A stretch of DNA of 64,000 bases. It comes from Lactobacillus sp. ESL0684. GTDB taxonomy: Bacteria; Bacillota; Bacilli; Lactobacillales; Lactobacillaceae. The first letter of the stretch is position 1; each line of letters starts with the position of its first letter. A program made the translations under genes and the position numbers. The notes below the pieces were generated by a model. That model saw only the letters and a program-made list of their open reading frames with translations. It did not search any database and was not told the DNA's origin. Positions 18,316 to 26,374 of the stretch are shown one piece after another. The DNA lies in the NCBI RefSeq assembly GCF_029392675.1, contig NZ_CP113941.1, positions 1,469,001 through 1,533,000 of the forward strand. Reading direction: 5' to 3'.

Positions 18316-19335
18316 CTATTCAGATTTTGGATCAAATGCATCACGCAAACCATCAGCAAAGAGGTTAAACGCAATCATCAAGACACATAATACGATTGCC
18401 GGATACCACATCTGATAAGGTAAAAAGCGAAAGGCCTTTTGTCCATCAGATAATAACGTCCCTAAAGACGCGTTAGGTGCAGGAATCCCGATCCCAATGA
18501 AGCTTAAGAAGGCCTCAAAGAAGATCGCGTTAGGAATCGAGAACATCGTTTGAATAATAATGGTCGATGAAAGATTCGGTATCAAATGCTTTAGCGCAAT
18601 CTTAAACGAAGATTCTCCAAGTGTTAATGAAGCCAAAACATACTCTTGTTCCTTGAGTTGCAACGTTTGCGCTCGGATTAACCGGGCCATTGTTACCCAG
18701 CTACTAAAAGCAATCGCAATAATAATTGATGATAAACCAGGCTTTAAGACTAGGAGCAATAAAATTACCACAATTAAGTTTGGTACCGACGAAATGATTT
18801 CAATAATCCGCTGCATAAAGGTGTCAACTTTTCCACCTTTCCACCCGGAAATGATTCCATAGGGCAGTCCAATTAGTAAGTCAACCAATGTTGCAACAAA
18901 AGCGATAATTAGCGATAATCTAGTTCCGTATAATACCCGTGAAAATAGGTCACGCCCTAAATAGTCCGTTCCTAGTAGATAAGTCCGATTTTTAGGAACA
19001 TTATTAGCTTCATAAGGATGGGTTACAATACCTGCCGCATTTTTAATTTCACCGCGAAAGCCGGGAATATTAGTATTGGCAATCCGCGGCGGCAAATTAG
19101 CGTAATCTGCATTCTGAGTATTAGGATCATTGGGAGCCAAAATCGGTGAACAAAATGCCACGACTGCAATAATTACTAAGACGAAAAAGGAAACTACCGC
19201 CACCTTATTTTTACGTAAGCGGCGAACAGCATCTTGAAAGAAGGTTAAAGATGGAGCGCTGATTTTTTCCTGATTAGCAGATTGATCACCAGCAATTTTC
19301 TCAAAACTTTTAGCTGTAATCTTCACATCTTCCAT
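18316..19335 (-). CDS. oppC: Oligopeptide ABC transporter permease OppC
   Basis: A 339-residue inner-membrane permease of the OppC/DppC type. A cytoplasmic N-terminal tail of about 40 residues leads into TM1 (VAVVSFFVLVIIAVVAFCSP), followed by an external loop with GTDYLGRDLFSRVLYGTRLS and five further membrane spans. The cytoplasmic EAA-like loop (ASLTLGESSFKIALKHLIPN) contacts the ATPases. The stop of oppB and the start of oppC are directly adjacent. Confidence 0.96.
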   Translation of the reverse strand: MEDVKITAKSFEKIAGDQSANQEKISAPSLTFFQDAVRRLRKNKVAVVSFFVLVIIAVVAFCSPILAPNDPNTQNADYANLPPRIANTNIPGFRGEIKNAAGIVTHPYEANNVPKNRTYLLGTDYLGRDLFSRVLYGTRLSLIIAFVATLVDLLIGLPYGIISGWKGGKVDTFMQRIIEIISSVPNLIVVILLLLVLKPGLSSIIIAIAFSSWVTMARLIRAQTLQLKEQEYVLASLTLGESSFKIALKHLIPNLSSTIIIQTMFSIPNAIFFEAFLSFIGIGIPAPNASLGTLLSDGQKAFRFLPYQMWYPAIVLCVLMIAFNLFADGLRDAFDPKSE

Positions 19336-20268
19336 TTAATTATCCTCCTTGTCAGTCAATCTAATTCGTGGATCAATAATGCCGTATAAAATATCAGTAA
19401 TTAACAGCATGATCATAAATAGCAGTGCATAAAAAATTGTTAGCCCCATGATCGTCGGATAATCGTTGGTCATGATCGACTTAACAAACTGTTCCCCGAT
19501 TCCTGGGATCGAAAAGATATTTTCGACTACCATAGAACCAGTTAAAATACTGGCAGTTAGTGGTCCCAAAATCGTAATTACGGGGATTAACGAATTGCGT
19601 AGCGTGTGCTTGACCACAGTCTGCCAACGCGTATTTCCTTTAGCCTTAGACAACTCAATATAATCGCTATTCAACACATCAACCATTTCTGTACGCATAA
19701 ACCGTGCCGTCTGAGCAAGCGGCGATACTGCAAGGGCCAATGATGGCAAAATACTGGATTCCCAACCGTTCCAAAGAGCAATCGGAAACATATGCCATTT
19801 GAAGGCTAGGAAAAATTGTAGTAAAACTCCTAACACAAAGCTGGGAACAGAAATCCCCACAATCGAGACAAAGGTTGCCAGTGTATCAATCCAATTATTT
19901 TTATTAATTGCCGCAACTGCTCCTAACAGAATTCCTAAGATTGAACCCAGAATCATTGCCTGGGAACCGATTAATAACGATGGTTTTAATCTTGAAATAA
20001 TTAATTGCAGTACCGGTTGGTTATTAAATTGGAAAGAAGTCCCAAAATCTCCATGCAACATATTACCCAAATAGATTAAATATTGTTCCCAAATCGGTTT
20101 ATTTAAACCGTACTGGTCATTCATGATTTTTAATTGGGCTGCCGATAATTTTTCTTGATTAGAAAATGGTGTCCCTGGCATTAATTTCATCATAAAGAAA
20201 GTGACACTTGCCACAATAAACAAAGTTAAAATCATGTAGCCGAGGCGTTTTAAAACATATTTCCACAT
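19336..20268 (-). CDS. oppB: Oligopeptide ABC transporter permease OppB
   Basis: A 310-residue permease with six predicted membrane spans. TM1 is YMILTLFIVASVTFFMMKLM near the N-terminus, followed by the conserved PGTPF segment. The EAA loop (SKAKGNTRWQTVVKHTLRNS) is near residue 205. Residues after it carry the GSMVVENIFSIPGIGEQF motif typical of OppB/DppB. It pairs with OppC to form the translocation path. A hairpin of 8+ bp in the oppA-oppB gap may reduce read-through into oppBCDF. Confidence 0.96.
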   Translation of the reverse strand: MWKYVLKRLGYMILTLFIVASVTFFMMKLMPGTPFSNQEKLSAAQLKIMNDQYGLNKPIWEQYLIYLGNMLHGDFGTSFQFNNQPVLQLIISRLKPSLLIGSQAMILGSILGILLGAVAAINKNNWIDTLATFVSIVGISVPSFVLGVLLQFFLAFKWHMFPIALWNGWESSILPSLALAVSPLAQTARFMRTEMVDVLNSDYIELSKAKGNTRWQTVVKHTLRNSLIPVITILGPLTASILTGSMVVENIFSIPGIGEQFVKSIMTNDYPTIMGLTIFYALLFMIMLLITDILYGIIDPRIRLTDKEDN

Positions 20269-20295
20269 TTGTTAGCCGACTCCTTATCAAATAAA

Positions 20296-20342
20296 ACAAA
20301 AACGAAGTCCAGAATTAACTGATAACTCCGCTTTCGTTTTAA
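20296..20342 (-). terminator. Intra-operon hairpin between oppA and oppB
   Basis: On the minus strand an imperfect stem with outer arms AAAACGAA / TTCGTTTT is followed by TTGTTTTATT. It resembles a leaky terminator that would leave oppA mRNA in excess over oppBCDF. Confidence 0.6.
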
Positions 20343-20352
20343 CATTTTTTAT

Positions 20353-22005
20353 TTATTTGTTAACTCGCACTGAAACCATGTTATAACTACCATTTGGTGA
20401 TAAGGTCATGTTCTTAACCTTTGACTTGGTCATATGTGCTTCACCTACTTGATAAAGTGGTACGACACCCTGTTCCTTATTCAGAACATCTTGAGCTTCC
20501 TTCATATCTTGCCAACGTTTACTTGGATCATTAGCATCTTGCGTCATGCTCTTGTCAACTAAATCATCAAACTTAGAATTCTTCCATTTACCAAAGTTGT
20601 AACTAGCCTTTGACGTCATTAATGTTAAGAAGTTAATTGGGTCAGGGAAATCAGCATTCCAAGCAGTAACTACCATATCGAAGTCACCACTGTCTGAACG
20701 ACTTAAACGAGTCTTAAATGGAACATTATTAAGAGTAACCTTCAGTCCTGGTAGTTCTTCTAATTGATTTTGCAGAAACTCATCGAGCTTCTTAGCAGCA
20801 TCTGTATCATCACCTAACATAGCAAAATTAAATTTTTTGCCAGTATTACCAGTTTCAGCTAAGCCTTGCTTCCATAGCTTTTTGGCTTCTTTAGGATCAT
20901 ATTTAGCGTATTCAGCTGCACTAGCCTTAGTTTCATCAACAAAGTCTTTTGACTTATCTGTTGGATTAGTCGCCATGTTTCTTGGCATAAACGAATCAGC
21001 AGGTTGACTACCGTCTCCTAAGACCTTCTTAGTCATTTGCGGACGATTGATTGATAACGAAATTGCCTGACGAATCTTCTTATTCTTAAAGAGTGGTTGT
21101 CTCTTCAAATTTGGCGCGATATAGAAAGTTGAATTCATTTTTCGTGAATTGTAACCCTTTGAACCACGCATCTGCTTAGCATTATCACCAGTAATGATGA
21201 CATCATCTAACTTGTTAGATTGATATAAGTTCAGAGCAGTCGTTGGATCTTTAACAACTTGATATTGTAATTTCTTAACTTTAACGTTCTTAGCATTCCA
21301 GTAGTCCTTGTTCTTAACTTCATTCCAAGTATTATCTGTGCCATCCCAGTTAACTAACTTGTAAGGTCCGTTAAAGACCAAGGTCTTAGAATTAGTACCG
21401 TATTTCTTACCCCATTTTTCTACTACTTTTTGATTCTGTGGGAAGTAGAAGGCACAGGTCATTAACTTATTGAAGTATGGAATTGGCTTTTCTAAAGTAA
21501 CTTGCAAAGTATGCTTGTCTACTGCCTTAACTCCTAAAGTCTTAGCTGACTTCTTACCAGCAGTAATGTCTTTAGCATTGGCAATCCCTTCATAAATATA
21601 AGCGTATTGTGACTTAGTCTTAGGGTCAACCGTGCGCCGCCATGCAAAAACAAAATCGTCAGCTGTTACTGGATCCCCATTGCTCCATTTGGTATCACGC
21701 AATGGAAAAGTATAAGTCAAACCATTATTAGTTGGCTTAACTACCTTAGTAGCAATTCCTGGCTTAATCGTCTTGCCTTCATAACGATATAATCCTTCCA
21801 TGGTATTAGTCGCAGCCTGTGAACCAATTACATCAGTATTCAAAGATGAATCCATTGTTGCAATGACATCTTTGGTCATAATCTTAACCGTACTTGACGG
21901 TGCCTTTGATTTTGACGAGTCGCTGCTCTTATTGCCGCAACCAGCTAACACAAAAGTACTCAGTAAAGCTGTTGCTCCCAGAGCAAGCAATTTTTTAACT
22001 TTCAT
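20353..22005 (-). CDS. oppA: Oligopeptide-binding lipoprotein OppA
   Basis: A 550-residue SBP_bac_5 solute-binding protein. The signal peptide has a lipobox (LLSTFVLAGCGNK) with the lipidated Cys at about residue 23. The mature protein has the family segments WSNGDPVTADDFVFAWRRT and NFGKWKNSKFDDLVDKS. It delivers oligopeptides to OppBC on the outer face of the membrane. It is first in the operon and has a GGGAG ribosome site. It is distinct in sequence from the three orphan paralogues later in the window (39.4, 44.5 and 55.8 kb), which form their own subgroup. Confidence 0.96.
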   Translation of the reverse strand: MKVKKLLALGATALLSTFVLAGCGNKSSDSSKSKAPSSTVKIMTKDVIATMDSSLNTDVIGSQAATNTMEGLYRYEGKTIKPGIATKVVKPTNNGLTYTFPLRDTKWSNGDPVTADDFVFAWRRTVDPKTKSQYAYIYEGIANAKDITAGKKSAKTLGVKAVDKHTLQVTLEKPIPYFNKLMTCAFYFPQNQKVVEKWGKKYGTNSKTLVFNGPYKLVNWDGTDNTWNEVKNKDYWNAKNVKVKKLQYQVVKDPTTALNLYQSNKLDDVIITGDNAKQMRGSKGYNSRKMNSTFYIAPNLKRQPLFKNKKIRQAISLSINRPQMTKKVLGDGSQPADSFMPRNMATNPTDKSKDFVDETKASAAEYAKYDPKEAKKLWKQGLAETGNTGKKFNFAMLGDDTDAAKKLDEFLQNQLEELPGLKVTLNNVPFKTRLSRSDSGDFDMVVTAWNADFPDPINFLTLMTSKASYNFGKWKNSKFDDLVDKSMTQDANDPSKRWQDMKEAQDVLNKEQGVVPLYQVGEAHMTKSKVKNMTLSPNGSYNMVSVRVNK

Positions 22006-22283
22006 TTATAACTCTCCCTCAATCTATATTCTAATACTTTTGTTATAGTTTACATTGTTGTACATTAAAAGTAAATATGTTTTATATGAAAATGTAACGC
22101 AATTATAGAGGGACTTTCTGAAAATATTGTTTATTTTTGGATATCATTGTAAATTATAAGGTGGTGAAAATACTATAATATCAATAATTATTTGCTTTCG
22201 GCTTAAAAATAACGTTATCAATACTACTTTAAATAGCTAAAATATTTTCAATTAAAAATAACAGTTGATTTTTTAATTTAAAC

Positions 22284-22325
22284 AAAAAACCACAAACTTA
22301 GTTGTCCTAAATTTGAGGTTTTTCT
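22284..22325 (-). terminator. Terminator after the BspA/SLAP surface protein
   Basis: An imperfect stem (AAAAACCTCAAA ... TTTGTGGTTTTTT on the minus strand) ends in a T run. The rest of the 22006-22346 gap is AT-rich, and I see nothing else in it apart from the oppA upstream region. Confidence 0.75.
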
Positions 22326-22346
22326 TAATTTAATTAACAAAATAAC

Positions 22347-24149
22347 TTACTTAAAGTTACTTAATTTAACATAACCACCATGGCTTAATATCCCATATTT
22401 TTTATTCTTAATGGTCTTGGTGCCATAAGTTTTGACTAGGGATTTTTTCCGTAGTACTTTTTTACCTAGCCTTTTACCGTTTTGGTCATAAATATAAGCA
22501 TTATGGGTTAGCCTGGCTTCAATACCAGCAAAATTACTTACTCGAAGATACTGGTCATTGCCTAAAGTGTAGTATTTTTTTCCATTAATAGTCTTAGTAC
22601 CTAAAACCATAACAGATTGATTCTTCCTAATTACCTTCTTACCAATCCGTTTTCCGTGTTGGTTATAAACGTAGGCATTATGCTTCAGTTTTTTCTCAGT
22701 AGCAACAGGAAGCGGCTTGTCAGGAGTAGGAGTTTCTGGTTCAGCTGGAGTTGGTGGTTCTGGAACAGGAACTTGAACTGGATCAGCTTTAGCAATCTTA
22801 ATTGGCAAATTCTTCTTAGTGCCATCACCATAGCTAATTTTAATAACAGCATTGCCTAATTGATCAATGCTAGTTTCTCTCATATCAGGATCTAGATTAC
22901 CCGCCATATCTAATACAGCGCCACCATCAACTAACTGGTAATCTTTAGTCATTGCTTTATTAGGAAGCCAACTCACTTCAACAATTGTATTATTACCATT
23001 ATGAGTATAGTCGACTAATCCTTTTAATTCCGCTGTGGTCTTGAGCGAATTATCCGTTATATCAACAAAGCCAACAATCTCGTCTACAGCTTCATTTATC
23101 TTTGATTGTCCAGTTGTAACAGTAATTCTTTTGCCTGAAGCTTGATAGCGCTCATTATCTAATAAACGAGTAATGATATAACTCTCCTTAACAGGAACTT
23201 GAGCTAAATCACCACCATATAAAGCTTGTAATTCATCAGTTGTATACGAACTGCCACTTGGCAAGGTTGGAGTCCCAGTACCTACGGCTTTAATCCCCGT
23301 CGCCATCGTCGCAATGCCAGCATTGGTATCAAATTTAGTCCGACCTAAAGTTAGAACAAATCGCCCTTTATTGCCCGTTTCCCAAAGCATCCTATCCATC
23401 TTACCTAGTGCTTGATCAGTTACAAAATTACTAATATCTAGGTCAGTCAACCCACTATTATCGCTAAACATCGCGGTAAAGTTAGTAACCTTGCTAGTAT
23501 CAAAGCTTCCCACATTAAGTGATTTCAAACTAGCATCATTATAGAACATATATTTCATATCAGTAACATTACTGGTATTAAAACTAGCTAAGTCGAGCTT
23601 TTCCAGTTTCGTTGCACCAGCAAAAAGATAACTCATATCTGTCATTTGACTAGTATCTAGCTGATCGGTACCACTAATTGTTCTGAGACTGGTCAACCCA
23701 CCAAATTTACCTTGACTAATCTTGGCTGCACTGTGAGGACTGTTTTGATTAATTTGATCAATTAAATCGTCTAGCAAACCTCGTCCTTTTACTGAAGTCT
23801 GTTCAGGATCAACTAAAGAAATTTTGTCCTTAATCACAATTTCTTGAATCGATTTAGCAATTTCAATCCCTAAAAGCTTGCTTAATGAATTGCCAGAAAG
23901 CTCGTTACCCTTGGCAGTAGCACTAATTGTTAGTGTCTGGTTTTGGGCATCATAACTCAACGTGGCCTGCCCATCCTGCACTACTTTATCTTGAACAGCA
24001 GAATTTTTATTTGCTAAAACAGGAGTCGCTTTGACCTCACTACTGATTAAAGCGCCACTTGCCACACTGCTAACCATTGCAACGCCAAATAATGCTTGAC
24101 GTGTAATCTTCGACATCTTGTTGGTCTTACTGTATTTAGTAAAATTAAT
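22347..24149 (-). CDS. BspA-like (DUF285) surface protein with SLAP repeats
   Basis: A secreted surface protein of 589 residues from the first ATG (24116), or 600 from an ATT at 24149. An N-terminal signal peptide (VAMVSSVASGALISSEVKA) is followed by DUF285 leucine-rich repeats at about 165-250 (FNTSNVTDMKYMF, FDTSKVTNFTAMF), a beta-rich region, and a Pro-Glu-Thr linker (PEPPTPAEPETPTPDKP). Two SLAP repeats end the protein (HNAYVYNQHGKRIGKKV, HNAYIYDQNGKRLGKKV) and bind wall or secondary polymers non-covalently. BspA-type repeats often mediate adhesion. The only good ribosome site (GGAGG, 24159-24163) is 42 nt from the ATG but 9 nt from the in-frame ATT, so the start is unusual. Confidence 0.88.
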   Translation of the reverse strand: MNFTKYSKTNKMSKITRQALFGVAMVSSVASGALISSEVKATPVLANKNSAVQDKVVQDGQATLSYDAQNQTLTISATAKGNELSGNSLSKLLGIEIAKSIQEIVIKDKISLVDPEQTSVKGRGLLDDLIDQINQNSPHSAAKISQGKFGGLTSLRTISGTDQLDTSQMTDMSYLFAGATKLEKLDLASFNTSNVTDMKYMFYNDASLKSLNVGSFDTSKVTNFTAMFSDNSGLTDLDISNFVTDQALGKMDRMLWETGNKGRFVLTLGRTKFDTNAGIATMATGIKAVGTGTPTLPSGSSYTTDELQALYGGDLAQVPVKESYIITRLLDNERYQASGKRITVTTGQSKINEAVDEIVGFVDITDNSLKTTAELKGLVDYTHNGNNTIVEVSWLPNKAMTKDYQLVDGGAVLDMAGNLDPDMRETSIDQLGNAVIKISYGDGTKKNLPIKIAKADPVQVPVPEPPTPAEPETPTPDKPLPVATEKKLKHNAYVYNQHGKRIGKKVIRKNQSVMVLGTKTINGKKYYTLGNDQYLRVSNFAGIEARLTHNAYIYDQNGKRLGKKVLRKKSLVKTYGTKTIKNKKYGILSHGGYVKLSNFK

Positions 24150-24374
24150 TTTTATTTACCTCCAGGAATATTAAAAATAGTAAGACCCGATGAATTATAT
24201 CAAGTTTTTTGCTAAGTACAAGTTGAATAACAAATTCTACCTGATTGATTCTCATGTAAGCATGATGAATACTAACACACTACCAAATAAAATAATTTTC
24301 AAGGAATTCTTTCTAGTCATAATTAAATTTGCATTTGTTTTATGATTCAAATAAACTAGCTTTTATAACAAAAA

Positions 24375-24425
24375 TGCTATAATAAAAGGGGAGCAGTAGT
24401 ATTATCCACACGCTCCCCTTTTAAA
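24375..24425 (+). ncRNA. Putative RNA II antitoxin, Fst-like module 1, with shared terminator
   Basis: An extended -10 element TGCTATAAT (24375-24383) on the plus strand points into the hairpin GGGGAGC / GCTCCCC (24384-24422), which also ends the convergent toxin mRNA. This is the layout of the antisense RNA in Fst/Ldr-type type I systems. The loop sequence is nearly identical in module 2. The RNA would be short, about 35-45 nt; its end was not determined. Confidence 0.6.
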
Positions 24426-24427
24426 AA

Positions 24428-24523
24428 TTATTGCTTACGATGACGTCTAATATAATCGACAATCATGTCAGCAATAACATTGGCTAGTATGCCAGATACT
24501 AGACCAATTATAAATGTTAACAC
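24428..24523 (-). CDS. Fst-like type I toxin peptide, module 1
   Basis: A 31-residue hydrophobic peptide starting at GTG (LTFIIGLVSGILANVIAD followed by MIVDYIRRHRKQ). One membrane-spanning segment followed by a basic tail is the form of Fst/Ldr family type I toxins, which insert in the cell membrane. AAGGAG lies 10 nt upstream and is locked in the hairpin GGAG-ATGAA-CTCC, so translation should be repressed in the full-length mRNA. A paralogue with the same core GLVSGILAN lies at 24898-24981. Too short for standard gene callers. Confidence 0.75.
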   Translation of the reverse strand: MLTFIIGLVSGILANVIADMIVDYIRRHRKQ

Positions 24524-24542
24524 AGGAGTTCATCTCCTTAGA

Positions 24543-24616
24543 ATTACCATAATTAAGATTGGTTAAGTCTTAGATAATTCCATTTGTCATTTTACCAGAA
24601 TTTTATACATTGACAA
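24543..24616 (-). promoter_or_regulatory. Toxin 1 promoter and structured 5' UTR
   Basis: The minus-strand promoter has TTGTCA (24611-24616), 16 bp, and an extended -10 TGGTAAAAT (24589-24597). The leader folds into TAAGA / TCTTA inside GAATTA / TAATTC. In module 2 the inner helix is TGAGA / TCTCA, a compensatory change that supports the fold. Confidence 0.7.
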
Positions 24617-24641
24617 TCCAGATAGTTGCTCATACAATATA

Positions 24642-24740
24642 AATATAAATGTTGACATTGGGGTAAATCTCCAAAGCCCTAAAGTTGGTTACTTTAGGCA
24701 GTCATTAAAATGATCCTCTGTTTACGCAGAGGATTTTTTA
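24642..24740 (+). ncRNA. Putative divergent small RNA A of Fst-like module 1
   Basis: A plus-strand promoter TTGACA (24610-24615), 17 bp, TACAAT overlaps the toxin -35 box. A terminator ATCCTCTG / CAGAGGAT followed by TTTTTT ends at about 24740. The roughly 98-nt RNA has hairpins GGGG-TAAAT-CTCC and CCTAAAG / CTTTAGG. No ORF with a ribosome site is present. A second copy lies in module 2. Function is unknown; the first hairpin carries an anti-Shine-Dalgarno stretch. Confidence 0.6.
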
Positions 24741-24841
24741 ATACTGTCACAAACACGACCTTAGATAAAATCGCTCCACTAATTCAGGGTAATGGTTAAC
24801 ATCCCTGAAATACAATTTTGGTACCTCAGATAATTAAACCT

Positions 24842-24888
24842 GTTATAATAAAAAGAGAGCAGTGGTATTGTCCACACGCTCCCTTTTA
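24842..24888 (+). ncRNA. Putative RNA II antitoxin, Fst-like module 2, with shared terminator
   Basis: Extended -10 TGTTATAAT (24841-24849) leads into the hairpin GAGC ... GCTC with flanking A and T runs. The loop is almost the same as in module 1 (GTATT, then TCCACAC). Same inferred role as in module 1. Confidence 0.6.
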
Positions 24889-24897
24889 AACATCGGG

Positions 24898-24981
24898 CTA
24901 TTTCTTGAAATGGTCATACAGCCATGAAGAAATTAAGTTAGCTAGTATACCTGATACTAGACCCAAAATGAATGATACCAT
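24898..24981 (-). CDS. Fst-like type I toxin peptide, module 2
   Basis: A 27-residue peptide (MVSFILGLVSGILANLISSW followed by LYDHFKK) with one hydrophobic span and a short charged tail, paralogous to the peptide at 24428-24523. GGAGG lies 11 nt before the ATG and pairs with CCTC just before the start codon, so the ribosome site is again sequestered. Promoter (TTGTCA, 15 bp, TGGTAAAAT), leader hairpin and terminator match module 1, so the two units arose by tandem duplication. Membrane-acting toxin function is inferred from the family form. Confidence 0.75.
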   Translation of the reverse strand: MVSFILGLVSGILANLISSWLYDHFKK

Positions 24982-25099
24982 AGAGGCATTCACCTCCTAG
25001 AATTACCATAATTGAGAGTGGTTAAGTCTCAGATAATTCCATTAGTCATTTTACCAGAATTTTTTTATTGACAATGACTTAAAATATTGTAGAATGATA

Positions 25100-25197
25100 G
25101 TGAATGATATCAATGAGGCTGAACCTCAAAAAGCCCTAAAGCTGGTTACTTTAGGCAGTCATTAAAACGATCCTCTGTTTACGCAGAGGATTTTTTA
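25100..25197 (+). ncRNA. Putative divergent small RNA B of Fst-like module 2
   Basis: The promoter TTGACA (25068-25073), 16 bp, TAGAAT overlaps the toxin 2 -35 region. The RNA shares its 3' two thirds with RNA A (hairpin CCTAAAG / CTTTAGG and the CCTCTG terminator). Its 5' hairpin differs: GAGG-CTGAA-CCTC. Confidence 0.6.
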
Positions 25198-25239
25198 ATA
25201 CCGTCGCAAAATACGACTAAATTATTCGGTAGGGCCAAC

Positions 25240-25600
25240 TTAATGGAAGTCGTAAATCGCGACCCCAAGTCAAAAAAACTTACTACCTTTAGAGTAGTTT
25301 TTCTTTTATAATTACGAGAAATCCGAGTCCCTAAAAATGGAAAATACGACAAATGCGACCCCCTAAAAAGAGAAAATCTTTTTAAGACAATTTCGGATAT
25401 TAAGATTTTGCTAACCATGAAATGCAAAAAAATGCACCGTAAATATCCGCCGGCGGAATTAAACACTTTTAAAATGACACTTATAAGCAAAAACTTTGCA
25501 CCGATTTATAAAATTTTGCACCGAAATTTGCACCGATTTATAAAATTACAGCTAATTTCATCTAATTCTATTTAACAAAAAAGCCTTAACACCAACGCCT
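25240..25600. repeat. Integration-site-like region with direct repeats beside tRNA-Gln
   Basis: No convincing gene is present. The sequence holds two copies of TTTGCACCGATTTATAAAAT (about 25494-25513 and 25529-25548) with a third partial TTTTGCACCGAAA between them, and two GCGACCCC motifs (25258-25265 and 25355-25362). Such TGCACCG repeats next to a tRNA 3' end resemble integrase arm-binding sites of integrated phages or ICEs. No integrase gene remains in the window, so this may be a scar. Confidence 0.4.
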
Positions 25601-25634
25601 GACGCTAATTGACATTAAGACTAATTACTTTAAT

Positions 25635-25705
25635 TGGGTTAGCTGGATTCGAACCAGCGCATACTAGTACCAAAAACTAGTGCCTTACCGCTTGGCTATA
25701 ACCCA
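25635..25705 (-). tRNA. tRNA-Gln (anticodon TTG), second copy
   Basis: Identical over 71 nt to the tRNA-Gln at 13059-13129, with the same TTG anticodon loop, but without a tRNA-Tyr partner. Its 3' end faces the repeat region at 25240-25600. Confidence 0.97.
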
Positions 25706-25792
25706 AACATTTGAGCTTTTACTTGTCACTCAACATTAATAGTATAGAGAATTAGGTTTTCCAAGTCAAGCATAAATTAAATCTTTTTACTG

Positions 25793-26308
25793 TTAAAGAT
25801 TTAGCTCATAAGCATATCTAGCACCATCTTCAGTTTGATCAACTTGAACAATACCACAGTATTGATAACCCATCGACTCAATTAATGCTTGCATACGCTT
25901 ATTTAAAGCATGCGTATCTATCCGAAAATTACTAAACCCCAGCGCAATTGCACATGAAAGCAGATTAGAAATGAACGTTTGACCTAAATGCTGACCGCGA
26001 AACTCAGAATCAATTGCAATTCGATGGATTGTGGCATACGGAGATTGATTATTATGCCATTTTCCAGTAATTTTGGCATAGCTAGAATCGGGTGTCGTTT
26101 GCAAAACAGCTACTCCCGCAATCTTTTGTTTGACGACTAAGACATATGCCCGCTTTAAGGCAATGTCCTGCTCAAACATTGCCTGGTTAGGCCGCCCATC
26201 TTGCCATTGCGGACTGCCATCCTCTTTTAGTAACTGCTTTGCATTATCGATAATTTTTATAATAGCAGGTAAATCTTCCTTAACTGCTTTGCGTATATAA
26301 ACTAACAC
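25793..26308 (-). CDS. GNAT family N-acetyltransferase
   Basis: A 171-residue acetyltransferase of the GNAT fold. The N-terminal strand IRKAVKEDLPAIIKIID is typical, and the acetyl-CoA-binding motif A is HRIAIDSEFRGQHLGQTFI near residues 95-113 (R-x-x-G-x-G/A-like loop). The substrate is unknown. It is monocistronic and divergent from the HAD hydrolase gene. Confidence 0.88.
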   Translation of the reverse strand: MLVYIRKAVKEDLPAIIKIIDNAKQLLKEDGSPQWQDGRPNQAMFEQDIALKRAYVLVVKQKIAGVAVLQTTPDSSYAKITGKWHNNQSPYATIHRIAIDSEFRGQHLGQTFISNLLSCAIALGFSNFRIDTHALNKRMQALIESMGYQYCGIVQVDQTEDGARYAYELNL

Positions 26309-26374
26309 TTTTAAGTTTCCTAACTCCTATTCTGTTATAATAAGACTATTCAAAAAATCACAAGGAGAATCTCT

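Noticed and set aside
25179-25490. 103-residue minus-strand ORF in the repeat region near tRNA-Gln
   Set aside because: It has no ribosome site, an odd composition, overlaps the RNA B terminator and spans the direct-repeat region; it looks like a chance ORF.
25493-25550. TGCACCG repeats as a replication origin iteron set
   Set aside because: There are only two full copies, and no Rep gene is present; an integration-site explanation fits the tRNA context better.
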